Source: Platerodrilus igneus
Lineage: Eukaryota > Arthropoda > Insecta > Coleoptera > Lycidae
DNA: 64,000 nt
Assembly: GCA_036346225.1 (NCBI GenBank)
Contig: JARFIW010001104.1
Span: 8,210,001 to 8,274,000, forward strand
Direction: 5' to 3'
Part shown: positions 45,192 to 56,089 of the stretch, piece after piece
Layout of the letters: each line of letters starts with the position of its first letter
How positions within the stretch are numbered: the first letter of the stretch is position 1
The notes under the pieces: model-generated
Told to the model about the DNA's origin: nothing
Database searches by the model: none
The model's input: only the letters and a program-made list of their open reading frames with translations
Position numbers and translations under genes: made by a program

Positions 45192-45943
45192 ATGTATAAG
45201 CAAAATAAATATTGGGGATACAGTCAGATTGGGCATGGATTTATTATAAACTTCTTATACCCATTTCAAGCTTTCGAAAATGTTTATTTTCTTCATCAGG
45301 ATACTAAAAGTTTATAATTTAACATTTATATGATAAAATTCTATAGGTTACTTACGATTATAAAGTTTACAATTATATAAACATTAAATGACATCTATAT
45401 GACATGGACAGGTTTTTGTTCATATGCGTACATTTAAAAGTTTCTTATAAGTATATGCAAAATTAAAGTTAAAGTTAATGTAGTAAAGATATTAATTAAA
45501 TAAAGTAACATAGTTATTATAGGTCTTGATAAAAATAAAATAGAAACTAAAAAGTGTTATACTAGTTTTTAAAAATTAAAGCTAATCGTATTGTACCAAA
45601 GGTGTTATAAATTTGTATAGTGTGATAGTTTTATATAAATTTGGAATTATTTTTATTCTTTATTATTGTTATAAGATATGAATAAATATTGTTTAAATTT
45701 TGTGTGTCTGTTTTTTTATTTATAGGATTTTCTTCGAGAGCAATCGCGATCATTTCAAGAAATAAGCGTTTTTTATAGCTAGTTTCTCTGAATATAATTC
45801 TGGTGTCATCATAATTCATAATGTGACCTGTATCAATTACATGGGAAGCTAGCGCGCATGTTTTTTTGTTCAGATTGCAATCAAATTGTTTATTAAATCC
45901 ATGCCCAATCTGACTGTATCCCCAATATTTATTTTGCTTATAT
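45192..45943 (-). mobile_element. Penelope-like fragment bounded by inverted repeats
   Basis: The segment at about 45192-45243 (GCAAAATAAATATTGGGGAT, then CAGTCAGATTGGGC) recurs as its reverse complement at about 45893-45943. Each copy is flanked on the outside by a TA-rich microsatellite. Between them the minus strand holds a GIY-YIG-type fragment. Inverted terminal copies of this sort (pseudo-LTRs) are known in Penelope-like elements. The copy is short and inactive. Confidence 0.6.
45631..45890 (-). pseudogene. Penelope-like GIY-YIG C-terminal part
   Basis: The minus-strand frame reads NKKTCALASHVIDTGHIMNY, RIIFRETSYKKRLFLEMIAI and TQNLNNIYSYLI. The pattern A-x-H-x-x-x-T-G-H-x-x-x-Y...R-x-x-x-E-x-x-x-I...L-N is the end of Penelope-like endonucleases. 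Both the GIY core and the RT are missing. Confidence 0.6.
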
Positions 45944-45978
45944 ATATATATATATATATATATGCATACATACATACA

Positions 45979-46013
<35 letters not shown>

Positions 46014-46016
46014 GTA
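45939..46016. repeat. (TA)n and (CATA)n compound microsatellite
   Basis: A TA run (about 45939-45962) passes into about a dozen CATA units (to about 46006) and back to TA. It lies 160 bp upstream of host exon 5. Confidence 0.93.
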
Positions 46017-46178
46017 TATGCAACATTGATTGAAGCTAATTAAGTTACACGGATGATGTGTTAAAATATTATATTCTATAATTGGTGTACATGAAAACGT
46101 TTTACATTTCCTCTAAATAACAATATGAAGCCCTCTTAAAGCATCTATGAATTTAAAAATTATATATGATATTTTTAG

Positions 46179-46333
46179 TGAAAAGATATACGACCACTAT
46201 TTTAGCGAATTAAAGGAAATTGTTCAATTATTTAGAAGTGCTCAGGATATTCACACTAAGTTATTGCAGTTATTAGTTTCTCATATTAATTTTAATTTTG
46301 ATGTAGAGCAACAAATTATCCTTTTGAAAGGTG
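46179..46333 (+). CDS. FIRRM/C1orf112-like protein, exon 5
   Basis: The acceptor is ATATTTTTAG and the donor GTAAGT at 46334. Its first base completes the split Ser codon from exon 4. It encodes KIYDHYFSELKEIVQLF and HTKLLQLLVSHINFNFD, helical and leucine-rich. It leaves in phase 1. Confidence 0.65.
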
Positions 46334-46382
46334 GTAAGTATTTAAAATGTTTTATTTTTAATGACTAATATATTAATTTTAG

Positions 46383-46579
46383 TTCTAGTTACGTTAGAGG
46401 AAATTGGGGAAGTTGTAGTTGAGATGAATGTGAAAACTTTAGCTGATAATTGGAAAGGTTACATGACATTAATTGACAAGAATTCTGATATTTTAATTCA
46501 AAATAATTATGATATCAAGAAGTCCTTAGACTTCATTACTCTCTTAATTGAACAAAATTTAAAAAATGTTTTAGAAATG
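46383..46579 (+). CDS. FIRRM/C1orf112-like protein, exon 6
   Basis: The acceptor is TTAATTTTAG and the donor GTAAGT at 46580. It joins exon 5 in phase 1 across a 49-bp intron and ends in phase 0. It encodes TLEEIGEVVVEM, TLADNWKGYMTLIDKNSDIL and LLIEQNLKNVLEM. The A-x-x-W-K-x-x-x...I block followed by a long helix is one of the clearer resemblances to FIRRM. Confidence 0.65.
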
Positions 46580-46892
46580 GTAAGTTTGTTTGTTTCCTTT
46601 ACGTTGATCTAGAATTCTAAGAACAAATCAGACAATCGTAAAATATTTTTTAGATTACTATGGTTGATTGTTATTTAGAATAGTTATTCTCAAGGTACTC
46701 TGTATTGATGTACAACAAATTAAAAATATATTGTCGCAGTTTATTCAGATATAACTTTTGGCCAAAATTTGGTTTGCCGGACATCGTAGAGATGGCATTG
46801 CTAGACAAAATTTAAATAGTGAGTCTAAAGACAAGATGAAAAGCGAAATAAACAAATGACCTGTTACCTACCTAGCACTAGAAGATACTTTT

Positions 46893-47701
46893 AAAGTTAT
46901 TAAGTTTTGTTATTGAAATAAACAAATGACCTGTTACCTACCTAGCACTGGCGGACCTTCGAAGACACTACACCCAGTGCTAAATGAGGAAGTCGGTTAA
47001 TGGAAACCAATCCGTTTCCAATTAAATGTTAATGAATAATTTGGCCTGGCATGGGGAAATTAATTCGAGCATATGGAACGAAAAACAATATATAAATTGT
47101 TGGTTATTTTGCAAAAAGAAAAGCCCATGACCGGTTTCACTGTTCTTGCAGATCATCAGACGGACTCATCTCTTTTTGTAAAACAACCAAGTTCTAAAAT
47201 AATACACAAATTAAAGTGTATTTATAGTACAAATGTTCTTCATGCGCCCTCTATACTCGAGTATAAACAACTAACTGTCGAAGACTGTTTCCAGTCTCCG
47301 ACGTGATCGTATAGATGGCATTAATATGTAATTGGAAACGGATTGGTTTCTGTCGAGCAGCTTCCTCGTTTAGCACTAGGTGCAGTATCTTCTTAGAAGG
47401 TCCACCAGTGCTAGGTAGGTAACAGGTCATTTGTTTATTTCATTTTTCATCTTGTCTTTTGACTCGCTATTTAAATTTTGTCTGGCAATGCCATCTATAC
47501 GATCACGTCAGAGACTGGAAACAGTCTTTGACAGTTAGTTGCTTATACTCGAGTATAGAGGGCGCATGAAAAACATTTGTGCTGTAAATACATTTATTTG
47601 TGTATTATTTTAGAACTTGGTTATTTTTGCAAAAAGAGATGTCTGTCTGATGATCTGCAAGAACAGTGAAACCGGTCACAGGCTTTTTTTTGCAAAATAA
47701 C

Positions 47702-47754
<53 letters not shown>

Positions 47755-47945
47755 TTTCGTTCCATATGCTCGAATTACTATCTCCATGCCAGGCAAAATT
47801 ATTCATTAATATTTAATTGGAAACGGATTGGTTTCCGTCGACCGACTTCCTCGTTTAGCACCGGGTGTAGTATCCTCGAAGGTCCGCCAGTGCTAGGTAG
47901 GTAACAGGTCATTTGTTTATTTCAATAACAAAACTTAATAACTTT
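46893..47945. repeat. Foldback element with about 430-bp inverted arms
   Basis: The left arm (about 46893-47330) and right arm (about 47945-47490) are reverse complements of about 90 percent identity by eye. Both start AAGTTATTAAGTTTTGTTAT and include GACCTGTTACCTACCTAGCA and CGAGCATATGGAACGAAAAA. A (TA)n tract (47709-47751) interrupts the right arm. Further partial copies at about 46780-46880 and 47400-47510 give a nested arrangement. A GACCGGTTTCACTGTTCTTG block followed by GATCATCAGAC recalls the CCGGTTTC/CATCATCAG motif in Penelope-like terminal repeats. No coding frame is seen. Confidence 0.75.
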
Positions 47946-48816
47946 AAAAGAATTAACAAAATTACAAATAACGTCCCCCAAGCTGAACGTACATTTAAAT
48001 AAGTCCCAATCAACTTATTTATGTAGTTATTAACATAGATTTTAATTCTACAGAAACAGTTTCTAAATACGTGTAATTATAAACTAGAAAAAAAAACATA
48101 GTAACCATATATAACTGAATGTAGTACATTTTTAGTAAAACCTAAGTTTTGACCTATTGATATATTTAATAATCAGCTTAATTTTACTAAAACTATTACC
48201 AAATAAGTCTAATTTCAAACGGAAAGAAACAAATTAGGTCCAAATACTAAGTGCTAAATATAAGAATGCATACTGTAGTCTGTGTCATGAAACTGACATC
48301 TAAAAGTTGAATTCGTGTGCGTTCTTTTATTAGAAGCATTCAAATTAATTTTACGTAATAACTCGGAGCAGTCAATATGCGCATGAATTATTTTTGATTT
48401 TATTAGAGTTAATTTGAAATTAATTTTAAAGTCTCTTATCTTATTACTTAAATGTGACTAATCTTTAGAAATCATTATTGTGTTCGTATGTGAACTCAAC
48501 AATTATCATGCACTGCTGTAAGCTGAAACATTGTTTTCTATTTCCTATACTTGTCTGTAAGTTTGAAATTAGTTGTGGAAAGTTTGTTCTTAAAATAATG
48601 TTAGTAATTACGTCATCAAATTTGTTAATGTAGGATTAGCATCACTTAATTTCGCATTTTTTTATTGCATAACAAGTCGGACCAGAAGAGTTACTATCAT
48701 ATTCTGAAAATGTCGAATTTTTTTGTTAAAATTTTTGTTAAATTATGCGACATTTTCTGGCAACAGAATTACAAAATGAACTCATGCGTTTTACTATTTC
48801 TTTCATCTATTTATAG
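47946..48816. other. Intron 6 sequence, nothing recognised
   Basis: AT-rich stretch without a visible gene or repeat, ending at the acceptor of host exon 7. Confidence 0.5.
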
Positions 48817-48990
48817 GTAAGGTCAAAATATTTTAAATCTTTTTGTGACTTATTAGAACATTTCAGATTTTATACTCCATATTTGCAGTTCAAGGGTTAT
48901 TGCAACTCCATTGCCAATGGAATAGAGGTAGTTATAAACGTTTGTGATCCTTTAATTGAAAAATGTTTACTTGAAGCTGAATTTGTTATG
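48817..48990 (+). CDS. FIRRM/C1orf112-like protein, exon 7
   Basis: The acceptor is TTTATAG and the donor GTAATA at 48991. It is 58 codons, phase 0 at both ends. It encodes KYFKSFCDLLEHFRFYTPYL, then ANGIEVVINVCDPLIEKCLL. The preceding intron of about 2.2 kb carries the foldback repeat. Confidence 0.65.
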
Positions 48991-49037
48991 GTAATATATT
49001 TTTAATTTTAATTTAATTTCTAAAGCAAAATTTTTAG

Positions 49038-49194
49038 ACATTCTGTAAGATCGATCTTAACTCAAATCTGAACTCTCCAGGACTACTGTTCTTTATATTG
49101 AAAGTGTTTTCTAAACTTACTATGAACACTAATGATTTAGGCTTAATCAGGATTGATATTTTAATTGATATATTCTTTAAAATTATTGGCGAAA
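49038..49194 (+). CDS. FIRRM/C1orf112-like protein, exon 8 (last in window)
   Basis: The acceptor is ATTTTTAG and the donor GTAAGT at 49195. It is 52 codons plus one base, so the next exon must enter in phase 1. It encodes SPGLLFFILKVFSKL and IRIDILIDIFFKIIGE. No continuation is visible in the remaining 14.8 kb, which is retrotransposon sequence, so the rest of the gene lies beyond the window or is displaced. Confidence 0.62.
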
Positions 49195-49340
49195 GTAAGT
49201 ATGTTTTATCATTTTCCTTTAGTTGTGTTAGTAAATTGTTTTATAGTATTTCTTACTCTAACAATTCATCATTAACAGTATCATTTTCATACAACATAAA
49301 TATATTAACTTTTTTCGTCTGTGAATATGTTATTTTCAAG

Positions 49341-50336
49341 CTGATAACTCGAGAGACAATATTAGATACTGATCGGGCAACTCAGGGAAGGTGGAGCGAA
49401 GTAGGTACCCCTGGAGTTCCACCTCCCGGAGCAGTGAACTGTAATCGTTTAGGGGGAGACACCATTGGAAGAAATACGAAGGACCGAATAGTAGGAAATG
49501 AACACTATTGACAATATAACAAATCACAACGACAATATAGTGAACTTTATTGAGTGAATAAATTAACTAATTGATCGTATACCGTGTAGTAAGAGGATCA
49601 TATTTTATAACGTCAATAAGAATTAGAAATACAGCAAAAAGCACAATTTGCAGTATATTCAATTTTTGAATTATTCGACTTTGTATAAACGCAGTACTTA
49701 ATCACACTATTATAAATTTAAGTACATATGCGGTTGCATCAAGTTTCCAACGTATTTATTTTATGATATGCCAATGGAAAGTGTCATTGCATTAATACCA
49801 CACAAGCACGAGATAACTTGTTGTGAGACCAGATTAAGAAAATTGTTATTAATTACGATTATAACCGGAAGGATCAATAATGTTTGGACGATTTGTAAGA
49901 AAGTTACATACATTCGGAAAAACACGCACCTGTGTTGAAAGAATAAAAATTACTACGAATAATGATCGCCTCGTTTTTAAGTTAATCTGTAACTTTTACG
50001 ATAGAAACGAATGCATTACTAATTTTGCACACTAGAGATAATTTATAGAGCAGCGTTGGCATAAAGGTAATTGCAACCCGCGCGAATACGTCTGTAACTT
50101 AGAAAAGCTAGAAGCAGACTCTCTCTTTTGTTTATTAGAACAAAAGCAGGTGAGCGATAAACAGCGCTGCATGTGCCACAAATGTTATCTTTCTGTCTGC
50201 TGGACAGGAAATTAAATGGAATTTAATATTGGTGAAAACTAATGAAATAAAGATAGTGCATTTTTGAACGTAATTAATGTTATAGAGAATAAAGAGGATT
50301 TTATGAATAAGAAATAATTTACGAAACTCCAACATA
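49341..50336 (-). repeat. 3' LTR of a BEL/Pao element
   Basis: On the minus strand it opens TGTTGGAGTTTCG at 50336, directly after a purine tract (GCAGGGGAGTA, 50337-50347), as expected for a BEL LTR following its polypurine tract. The other end reads GAGTTATCA at about 49341. The length is about 1 kb. The far end is inferred from a TG...CA boundary only. Confidence 0.6.
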
Positions 50337-50442
50337 CTCCCCTGCATTGAAGCAATGCTTTAACAAAAAAAGAAACCAGAACAGAAGGGAGAGCAATGAG
50401 GGAGGAAGAAAGAAGAAAAATGTTTTGTTCATTCGAGCCGGA

Positions 50443-51515
50443 TCAGGGATCTCGAGTCGAATCTTGACTTGAAGAAGAATGAATTTGATTTGGCAAAAGA
50501 CACAACTTAGTTATTGGCCTTATGTAGTCGCCAGTTTTTGTATGAATTTTGACAGCACGAACTTTTCCATCGCAGCCAGGAATTGTCTCTAAGACACGGG
50601 CGAGAACCCATTGAAGAGCAGTGTCATCTTCTTTGACTAACACTAGGTCATTTTTCTTTAAGTTTTCTTTTTCTTCAAACCATTTTGATTTATTTTGCAA
50701 ACGATTAAGATACTCAACAGACCAACGTTTCCAAAAGATTTGCTGAATCTGTGATATTTTTTGATAAAGTGAAAGTCTATTTTCAGAAATATTTGAGACA
50801 TCTTTTTCTGGATAAGAAGTTAATGCAGAACCAATTTAAAATGGCCAGGGGTTAAACAGCTCAAATCAGAAGCATCATTAGATAAGGGACTTAGAGGTCT
50901 AGAGTTCATTATAGCCTCTATTTGGCATAATATTGTTAGAAATTCTTCATAAGTGAAACTTTGGTTACCTATGATTCTTTTCATATGGTATTTCGCACTT
51001 TTTATGGCGGATTCCCATATACCACCCCAATGAGGGGATTTTGGAGGGATAAATTTCCATGAGGTTTCATTTTGAGAAAGAAAATTAGAAATAATCAGAG
51101 AGTTATTTTTATTTTTGAAAAAATCATAAAGATCTTTGAGTTCGTTTTTTGCACCTAAGAAATTTGTAGCGTGATCGCTATAGATTGTTGGCGACGGATT
51201 TCCACGTCGCGAAATAAATCTTTTTGATGTAGATAAAAGGGATTCAGTAGATAGACTTGTAACTACTTCGATGTGTGCAGCTATTGTAGCCATACAAACG
51301 AATATTGCTATATAGGCTTTTATTTTGGGAGCTTTACGCAGCCGAGAAGATTTTAATAGAAAGGGGCCACCGAAGTCGACACCCGATTTATGAAAGGGCC
51401 TTGCAACATTGACTTTGTCTTGAGGGAGGTCTGCCATTATTTGTTTAGAATACTGATTGCTAAATCTGAAACAAGTAATACAATTTCGAATTAACCTTGA
51501 AACTGGTTTTTATTT
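50443..51515 (-). pseudogene. BEL/Pao pol, integrase part
   Basis: Minus-strand 51437-50820 holds the integrase core: GVDFGGPFLL (first Asp), IYSDHATNFLGA (second Asp), SPHWGGIWESAIKSAK (Glu) and MNSRPLSPLS. A frameshift near 50830 interrupts LTPGHF. Frame 50700-50443 then contains the DUF5641-type C-terminus (LVLVKEDDTALQWVLARVLE, RPITKLCLLP). Upstream, a zinc-finger remnant (NCITCFRF) is cut at about 51515. Gag, protease, RT and RNase H are missing, so only the 3' third of the element remains. Confidence 0.85.
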
Positions 51516-51739
51516 TTCTTTTCTAAATGGTTACAAGGCTAGCCTCGCGCATGGGCAAGTGTAACGAAGTCTTCCGACATAACTAGGGGTCTATTCCTTG
51601 GGTAGAGCTATGAGAAATGGGGGGGTAAGTCGAAATCTGATTGTAAGTCAAACTTAATCCAAAACAAATAGGCGCCACCAAGACCTGACTTATTTATGAT
51701 AATTGCGTGGTATATTTCTAGGGACGGACGTGGAAACCC
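51516..51739. other. Unassigned sequence between BEL remnant and Gypsy A
   Basis: No frame or known repeat recognised. It includes a run of seven G (about 51619-51625). Confidence 0.4.
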
Positions 51740-52520
51740 TGTTACGTGCAATTTGCACTTAAACATTGTTTTAGGTTAGTTTTTGGTGTACGGAAGTTTC
51801 CCGCCATATTTTCAAATACGCGAGACGCGGGAATTTTTAAATAGACTAGGCGGTGCTTCCGATACGTCAGAGTAGTGAGCTTGCGCAGTGTGCTTATCCC
51901 TAGAGGGGTAGGGCAATACTAGACAAGGGGTGGGAGAGTTCCGCGGTTCTCGCTGGATAACATGGCTTTTTACCTGGTATCGTCGTGTTAAGTGCACGTT
52001 TTTGTCTCTGGTAACGTATCGTTAGGGTTATCTATGTAGTTCCTTGCCTAATTATCTTTGTTGTCTACCTCCATACCTTTTCCTGTCCAATCCCTACATA
52101 GGTAAGACATCTGCCGCCACCGAGGAGTACCGATCTTCATGCCTGAGGATGACCTCATGTTTACCTTAGCTAGCCGGAGCTGTTCCGTACGCATTGGATA
52201 GCGTCGACGTATCATCTCTAATTCCTCCGGGAGGAGCCCCGACTGGACTTGGCTAGAGGCCTACCCGAACGCAATTTCGGCGAAAGCATGATTTCTGATA
52301 TAAGTAATCCGTTACTTAATTTGCATGCCTTATTCTTTGTGTTTGAATTACGGAAATTTACGTAGCATTGCGTAATATTGATGACATCATTAGTAGTTGA
52401 CCGCGCCCCAATCTGTATAAGAATTAGTGCTGCCAACTGTTGATAGTGACTATTACACCACGCTACCGGTGTTGTATTTATCAAACTTTGTAAATATAAC
52501 CACCGGCGTGGCATGTAAGA
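51740..52520 (+). repeat. 5' LTR of Gypsy A (minimum extent)
   Basis: It begins TGTTACGTGC. It shares GGGAGAGTTCCGCGGTTCTC, CTACATAGGTAAGACATCTG and other blocks with 57141-57612, with only about two differences seen. The 3' boundary is uncertain. A primer-binding-like AGCGCTTCAACGTG follows at 52525 (GACGCCCAGCGTG in B). However, a TATATAA box (about 52867) and AATAAA (about 52930) lie further down, so the true LTR may run to GTAAC near 53146. Confidence 0.7.
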
Positions 52521-53393
52521 ATTTAGCGCTTCAACGTGTTTTTAGGTGGTATGATTCCTATATACCTATGGAATGAATAGATTAATGTTTAAACAAGCTT
52601 TTTCATTTAAATCATTTTAATAAATTTTATTATCTATGTTCACTAAAGATATCTGTGCATTTTTGATTTCGGTTGGTAACTTGCGGAAATTCCCCAGAAA
52701 ATTTCCGGAATTGACAGATAGCGTTTGTAATTAAAAACCATCATTGTAATATATAGTTTTTATCTAAAAAATGTTAATCTATTTACCTTATTGAAATTTT
52801 AAAATGAAGTTCATAACTGCAGTTGCCTAAAATATGTGTCAGTTCTCTGAAAATGTGTATTAGTGTCTATATAAAACTTCAAATTTTTACAAGGATGTAT
52901 ACTAACCTCACTTTTTTCAAGTAAGTACAATAAATAAATATTTTAAGTAATTGCACGTCTTAAATACCGTTTATTTTAACAATTATTTACCTTATCTCAG
53001 TTAAAATATAAAAAACATTTAACCTAACGATTTGACTTCTAGAATACCTTTTGAAGATGCTACATTAATAGCCTCGTGTTATCTGTTAAAATAATACCTT
53101 ACCTATTTTTGTTTCTCTATTTTGGAGGGTTTTTTTTTGTAACTTATCAAGGAGATATCCCTTGTTAAATACTAACCTTGTTCGCATATAGTTTTAAATG
53201 TGTTTCTTTAGTGTGTTGATTAATTAACGCTTTAACATTTGCATATTATTCTTTACCGGTGACGTTCCTAACAAGGTTTCACCCCTAAATACCGTATCGT
53301 ATTAACTTAAAGTAGCTGTAACGTTTTTTTACCTTCTGATCTGCGTCAGAATCGCATATTTTATATATATCGTGTCTCGAATATTCTATTCAC
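52521..53393 (+). other. Gypsy A leader or LTR remainder
   Basis: This stretch is about 85-90 percent similar to 58410-59409 of element B. Conserved features are TCTATATAAAACTTCAAA (near 52865 and 58755), a strong splice-donor-like CAAGTAAGTA (near 52920 and 58810) and ATATTCTATTCAC at the gag start. No coding frame is present. Confidence 0.6.
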
Positions 53394-54451
53394 GATGATC
53401 CCATAGCTGCACACCTTGCTGTTACAAAAACTCTCGCTAAAATATCTGAATTATATTACTGGCCCACACTTAAGCAATTTGTTTGTCGTTATATCAAGAG
53501 CTGCAAAATTTGTGGTTCTCATAAGAGTTCACAAGACGCTCGCCCTGGTTTAATGGGTAACTTTAAGCGTGTATCTTATCCCTTTCAATTAATATCGCTT
53601 GACTTATTAGGACCTCTCCCCCGATCGAAAAGAGGTAATCAATATCTTTTAGTGGTTACCGATTGGTTTTCTAAATTTGTTATGGTGCAACCCTTACGTA
53701 AAGCTACATCCGCAGCTATAATTAAATTCCTAGAACAAAATGTCTTTCTTATCTTTGGTGTCCCACAGATTATCCTTTGTGACAATGGTGCACAATTTAT
53801 CTCTAAAGATTTTCAGAATTTCGTTAAAAGTTATAAAGTACAAAAAATTTGGTTTAACGCAAAATATCACCCCCAAGTAAACCCTACCGAAAGAGTAAAT
53901 CGAGTCTTAATTACCGCTATCTCTTCCTATATTGATTCAGACCATACTACATGGGATGAACATATCTTTGAAATTGCTCAAGCTTTGCGTACATCTAAAC
54001 ACGAAGCAACCCAATTCACTCCGTCATTTCTTGTTTTGGAAGATATACCCCAATCGATGGGAGTTACTATGGTTTAGTGCCTGACGATACTAACGTAATT
54101 GAATTTGACGATAAAGTACGTTGGGACAAGGACCAACAGTCATTACCTTCTATCTTTAACGACGTTAGAAAAAATTTGTTAAAAGCTTACGAAAAGAGCA
54201 AGGACCATTATAACTTACGTAAACGAAATATTTCCTTCGCCTTGGGCGAACAAGTTTGGAAAAAGAACTATGTCTTATCGGATGCATCTAAGAAATTTTC
54301 TTCAAAATTAGCCCCTAAATTCATTCTTTGTAAGGTCACTCGTGTCATTAGTCCCCTTATCTACGAACTTCAGGATGCTGAAGGAAAACGCCAAGGCAGG
54401 TGGCATATTAAAGACCTTAAGCCATTCTCTGCCGACCCAAATGCTACTTAA
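53394..54451 (+). pseudogene. Gypsy A pol: integrase only
   Basis: The frame starts directly after the deletion junction in the HHCC finger (IAAHL..., SCKICGSHKS). The integrase core is SLDLLGPLPRSKRGNQYLLV (first Asp), ILCDNGAQF (second Asp) and YHPQVNPTERVNRVL (Glu). One T is missing near 54035, which shifts the frame (LVLEDIPQ instead of the LVFG-type block) and gives a stop at about 54077. The GPY/F-type C-terminal domain (RKRNISFALGEQVWKKNYVL, WHIKDLKPFSADPN) follows in 54077-54451. Catalytic residues are intact but there is no gag or RT. Confidence 0.88.
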
Positions 54452-55899
54452 GTTTTTCATGTTCCATGCTCCTCACCATTTACCTAATATTTTTTTGTTT
54501 TCACCATCAATTAGTAACTTTAATTACTTATTCCTTCTCTTATACACCTACGGTTTATACGTTTAACTCATTTACCTTTAAACCTTTTCTTTTGGTTGAC
54601 TTTCCCTTGACTATACCGTTGGTTGTGTGTCACTTCATTCTCTACACCCCCCAATATAACTCTGTCGTTTCATTTGATTAACCCTTGAACTTTTCCTACT
54701 ACATATTATTTGGTTTTTAGTATTTCTCTTATATGGTTTAATTGTGTGGTAATTGTCGTAACTTTGGTTGAAATAGCTCATTGAATTTTTATGATTGGTT
54801 TTAGCTGATGTTGAGTGGATGATTTTTTTCCTTGGACCAACATAGGAGTCATGACCTATGCCATTGTAAGAAATAGTTCATATTCGCAGTTGCAAAGACT
54901 AGGACTACTTATTCCATGTGTTTTTCTTCTGAATTATTGCAGTCGCCCACATTATACTACATCATTATTTCTTTCTTTTACTACTAAATCAACATAACTT
55001 ATAAACATTTTTTTTCGTTGTTTTTTATTGAACTTTGTGGTGAGATGCTATTGCTTCTTATTGTTATCTTATTAAATTCTCGGTTGTTTTAGCATATGGG
55101 GACAGTGTATCTGTATTTAACTGCTTATAATTGGGCATTTTTGTGTGTTTAGGGTGCTACCGTTTTAAAAAACTACCTTAAAACAGTTTGTTTTTGTGTG
55201 TTTGTATCTGTAATGATACCTTCAAGTTGTCGTGTCTACCTTTGTCTGATTTTCTTATCGTAGTCAATGTACTCGTTAGGAAAATGATCGCACTAGTTCT
55301 CTTGAGAGTCTAGTGAATGTCAACATATGATATATCTTATCTTGTCGGATCAATATCGCAGGTAGTCCTTCAAACTGCGCTGTGTTTAATAGGGACAACT
55401 CTCTACCTTCTCTTGGACGCTTGTCCAAAAACTATACTTTTTTTTAACCCGCTATCTCCGCTATGCCTTATTCTTCTTTCGGTGGACCTGTTCTTGTCCC
55501 GGAACACCGTCTGCCACATAAGAATGATGTTCCCTCATTCCGAGCTACTAGTCACATTGGCTGGTTGAGTAGCGCTTTGCTATCCACCTTTCCTCTGTCG
55601 CTTTTGCTCAATGCGAGCCCTTCCTCTACTTTCTTCTACCTGGAAGTGTCTCTTATGCACTCCAAAAAACCAACCTCCTTCTTTTTACCTTTCCTATTTC
55701 TACTGCCTTTTCATTTCTGTTAGTCACCGTGTGGTTGCGCGGGAGGTTTCCACAGACACCTGGACCATGTCTCTGTGAATCTTTCGTGGGGTCATGCGGT
55801 GCCGCTGTCAGTGCATGGGCTCTGGCAGTGAGGGTATGTATGAGTATGTGAATGTGTGAGTGAATGTGTATATATCTGTATATCGTTATATACCGTGTG

Positions 55900-56064
55900 G
55901 ATATCGGGTGATAGTATCACCGATATCGATTATCGCCGGGTGCAGGAATGCACCCAAATGTCTTTGCCGGTCTCTCGTGCCGTTTATTGCAAACGGATCT
56001 GCTTCACAGGTTTCTCTTTTTAGAGAGCACGAGTCAATCCCATTTAAACGGCTCTACTGGAGCC
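55900..56064 (+). other. Cluster of hairpins, possible structured RNA
   Basis: Successive complementary stems occur: GATATCGGGTGATA with TATCACCGATATC (55900-55927, one bulge), and GGGTGCA/TGCACCC (55938-55955). CTCGTGC (55974-55980) pairs with GCACGAG (56027-56033) and encloses CGTTT/AAACG (about 55981-55995) and CTCT/AGAG (56014-56025). GGCTC/GAGCC spans 56050-56064. The density of stems in 165 bases is unlike its surroundings. It is conserved sequence of unknown role in the noncoding part of a retrotransposon. Confidence 0.5.
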
Positions 56065-56089
56065 ACTCTATTTGTTGTTATTCATTGTC

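Noticed and set aside
45964..46006. CRISPR-like direct repeats
   Set aside because: This is a plain CATA microsatellite; there is no repeat-spacer structure, and the sequence is eukaryotic.
51812..51997. Identical 61-codon minus frames in both Gypsy A LTRs (also 57213-57398)
   Set aside because: Identity comes from the LTR duplication; no sign of a real protein.
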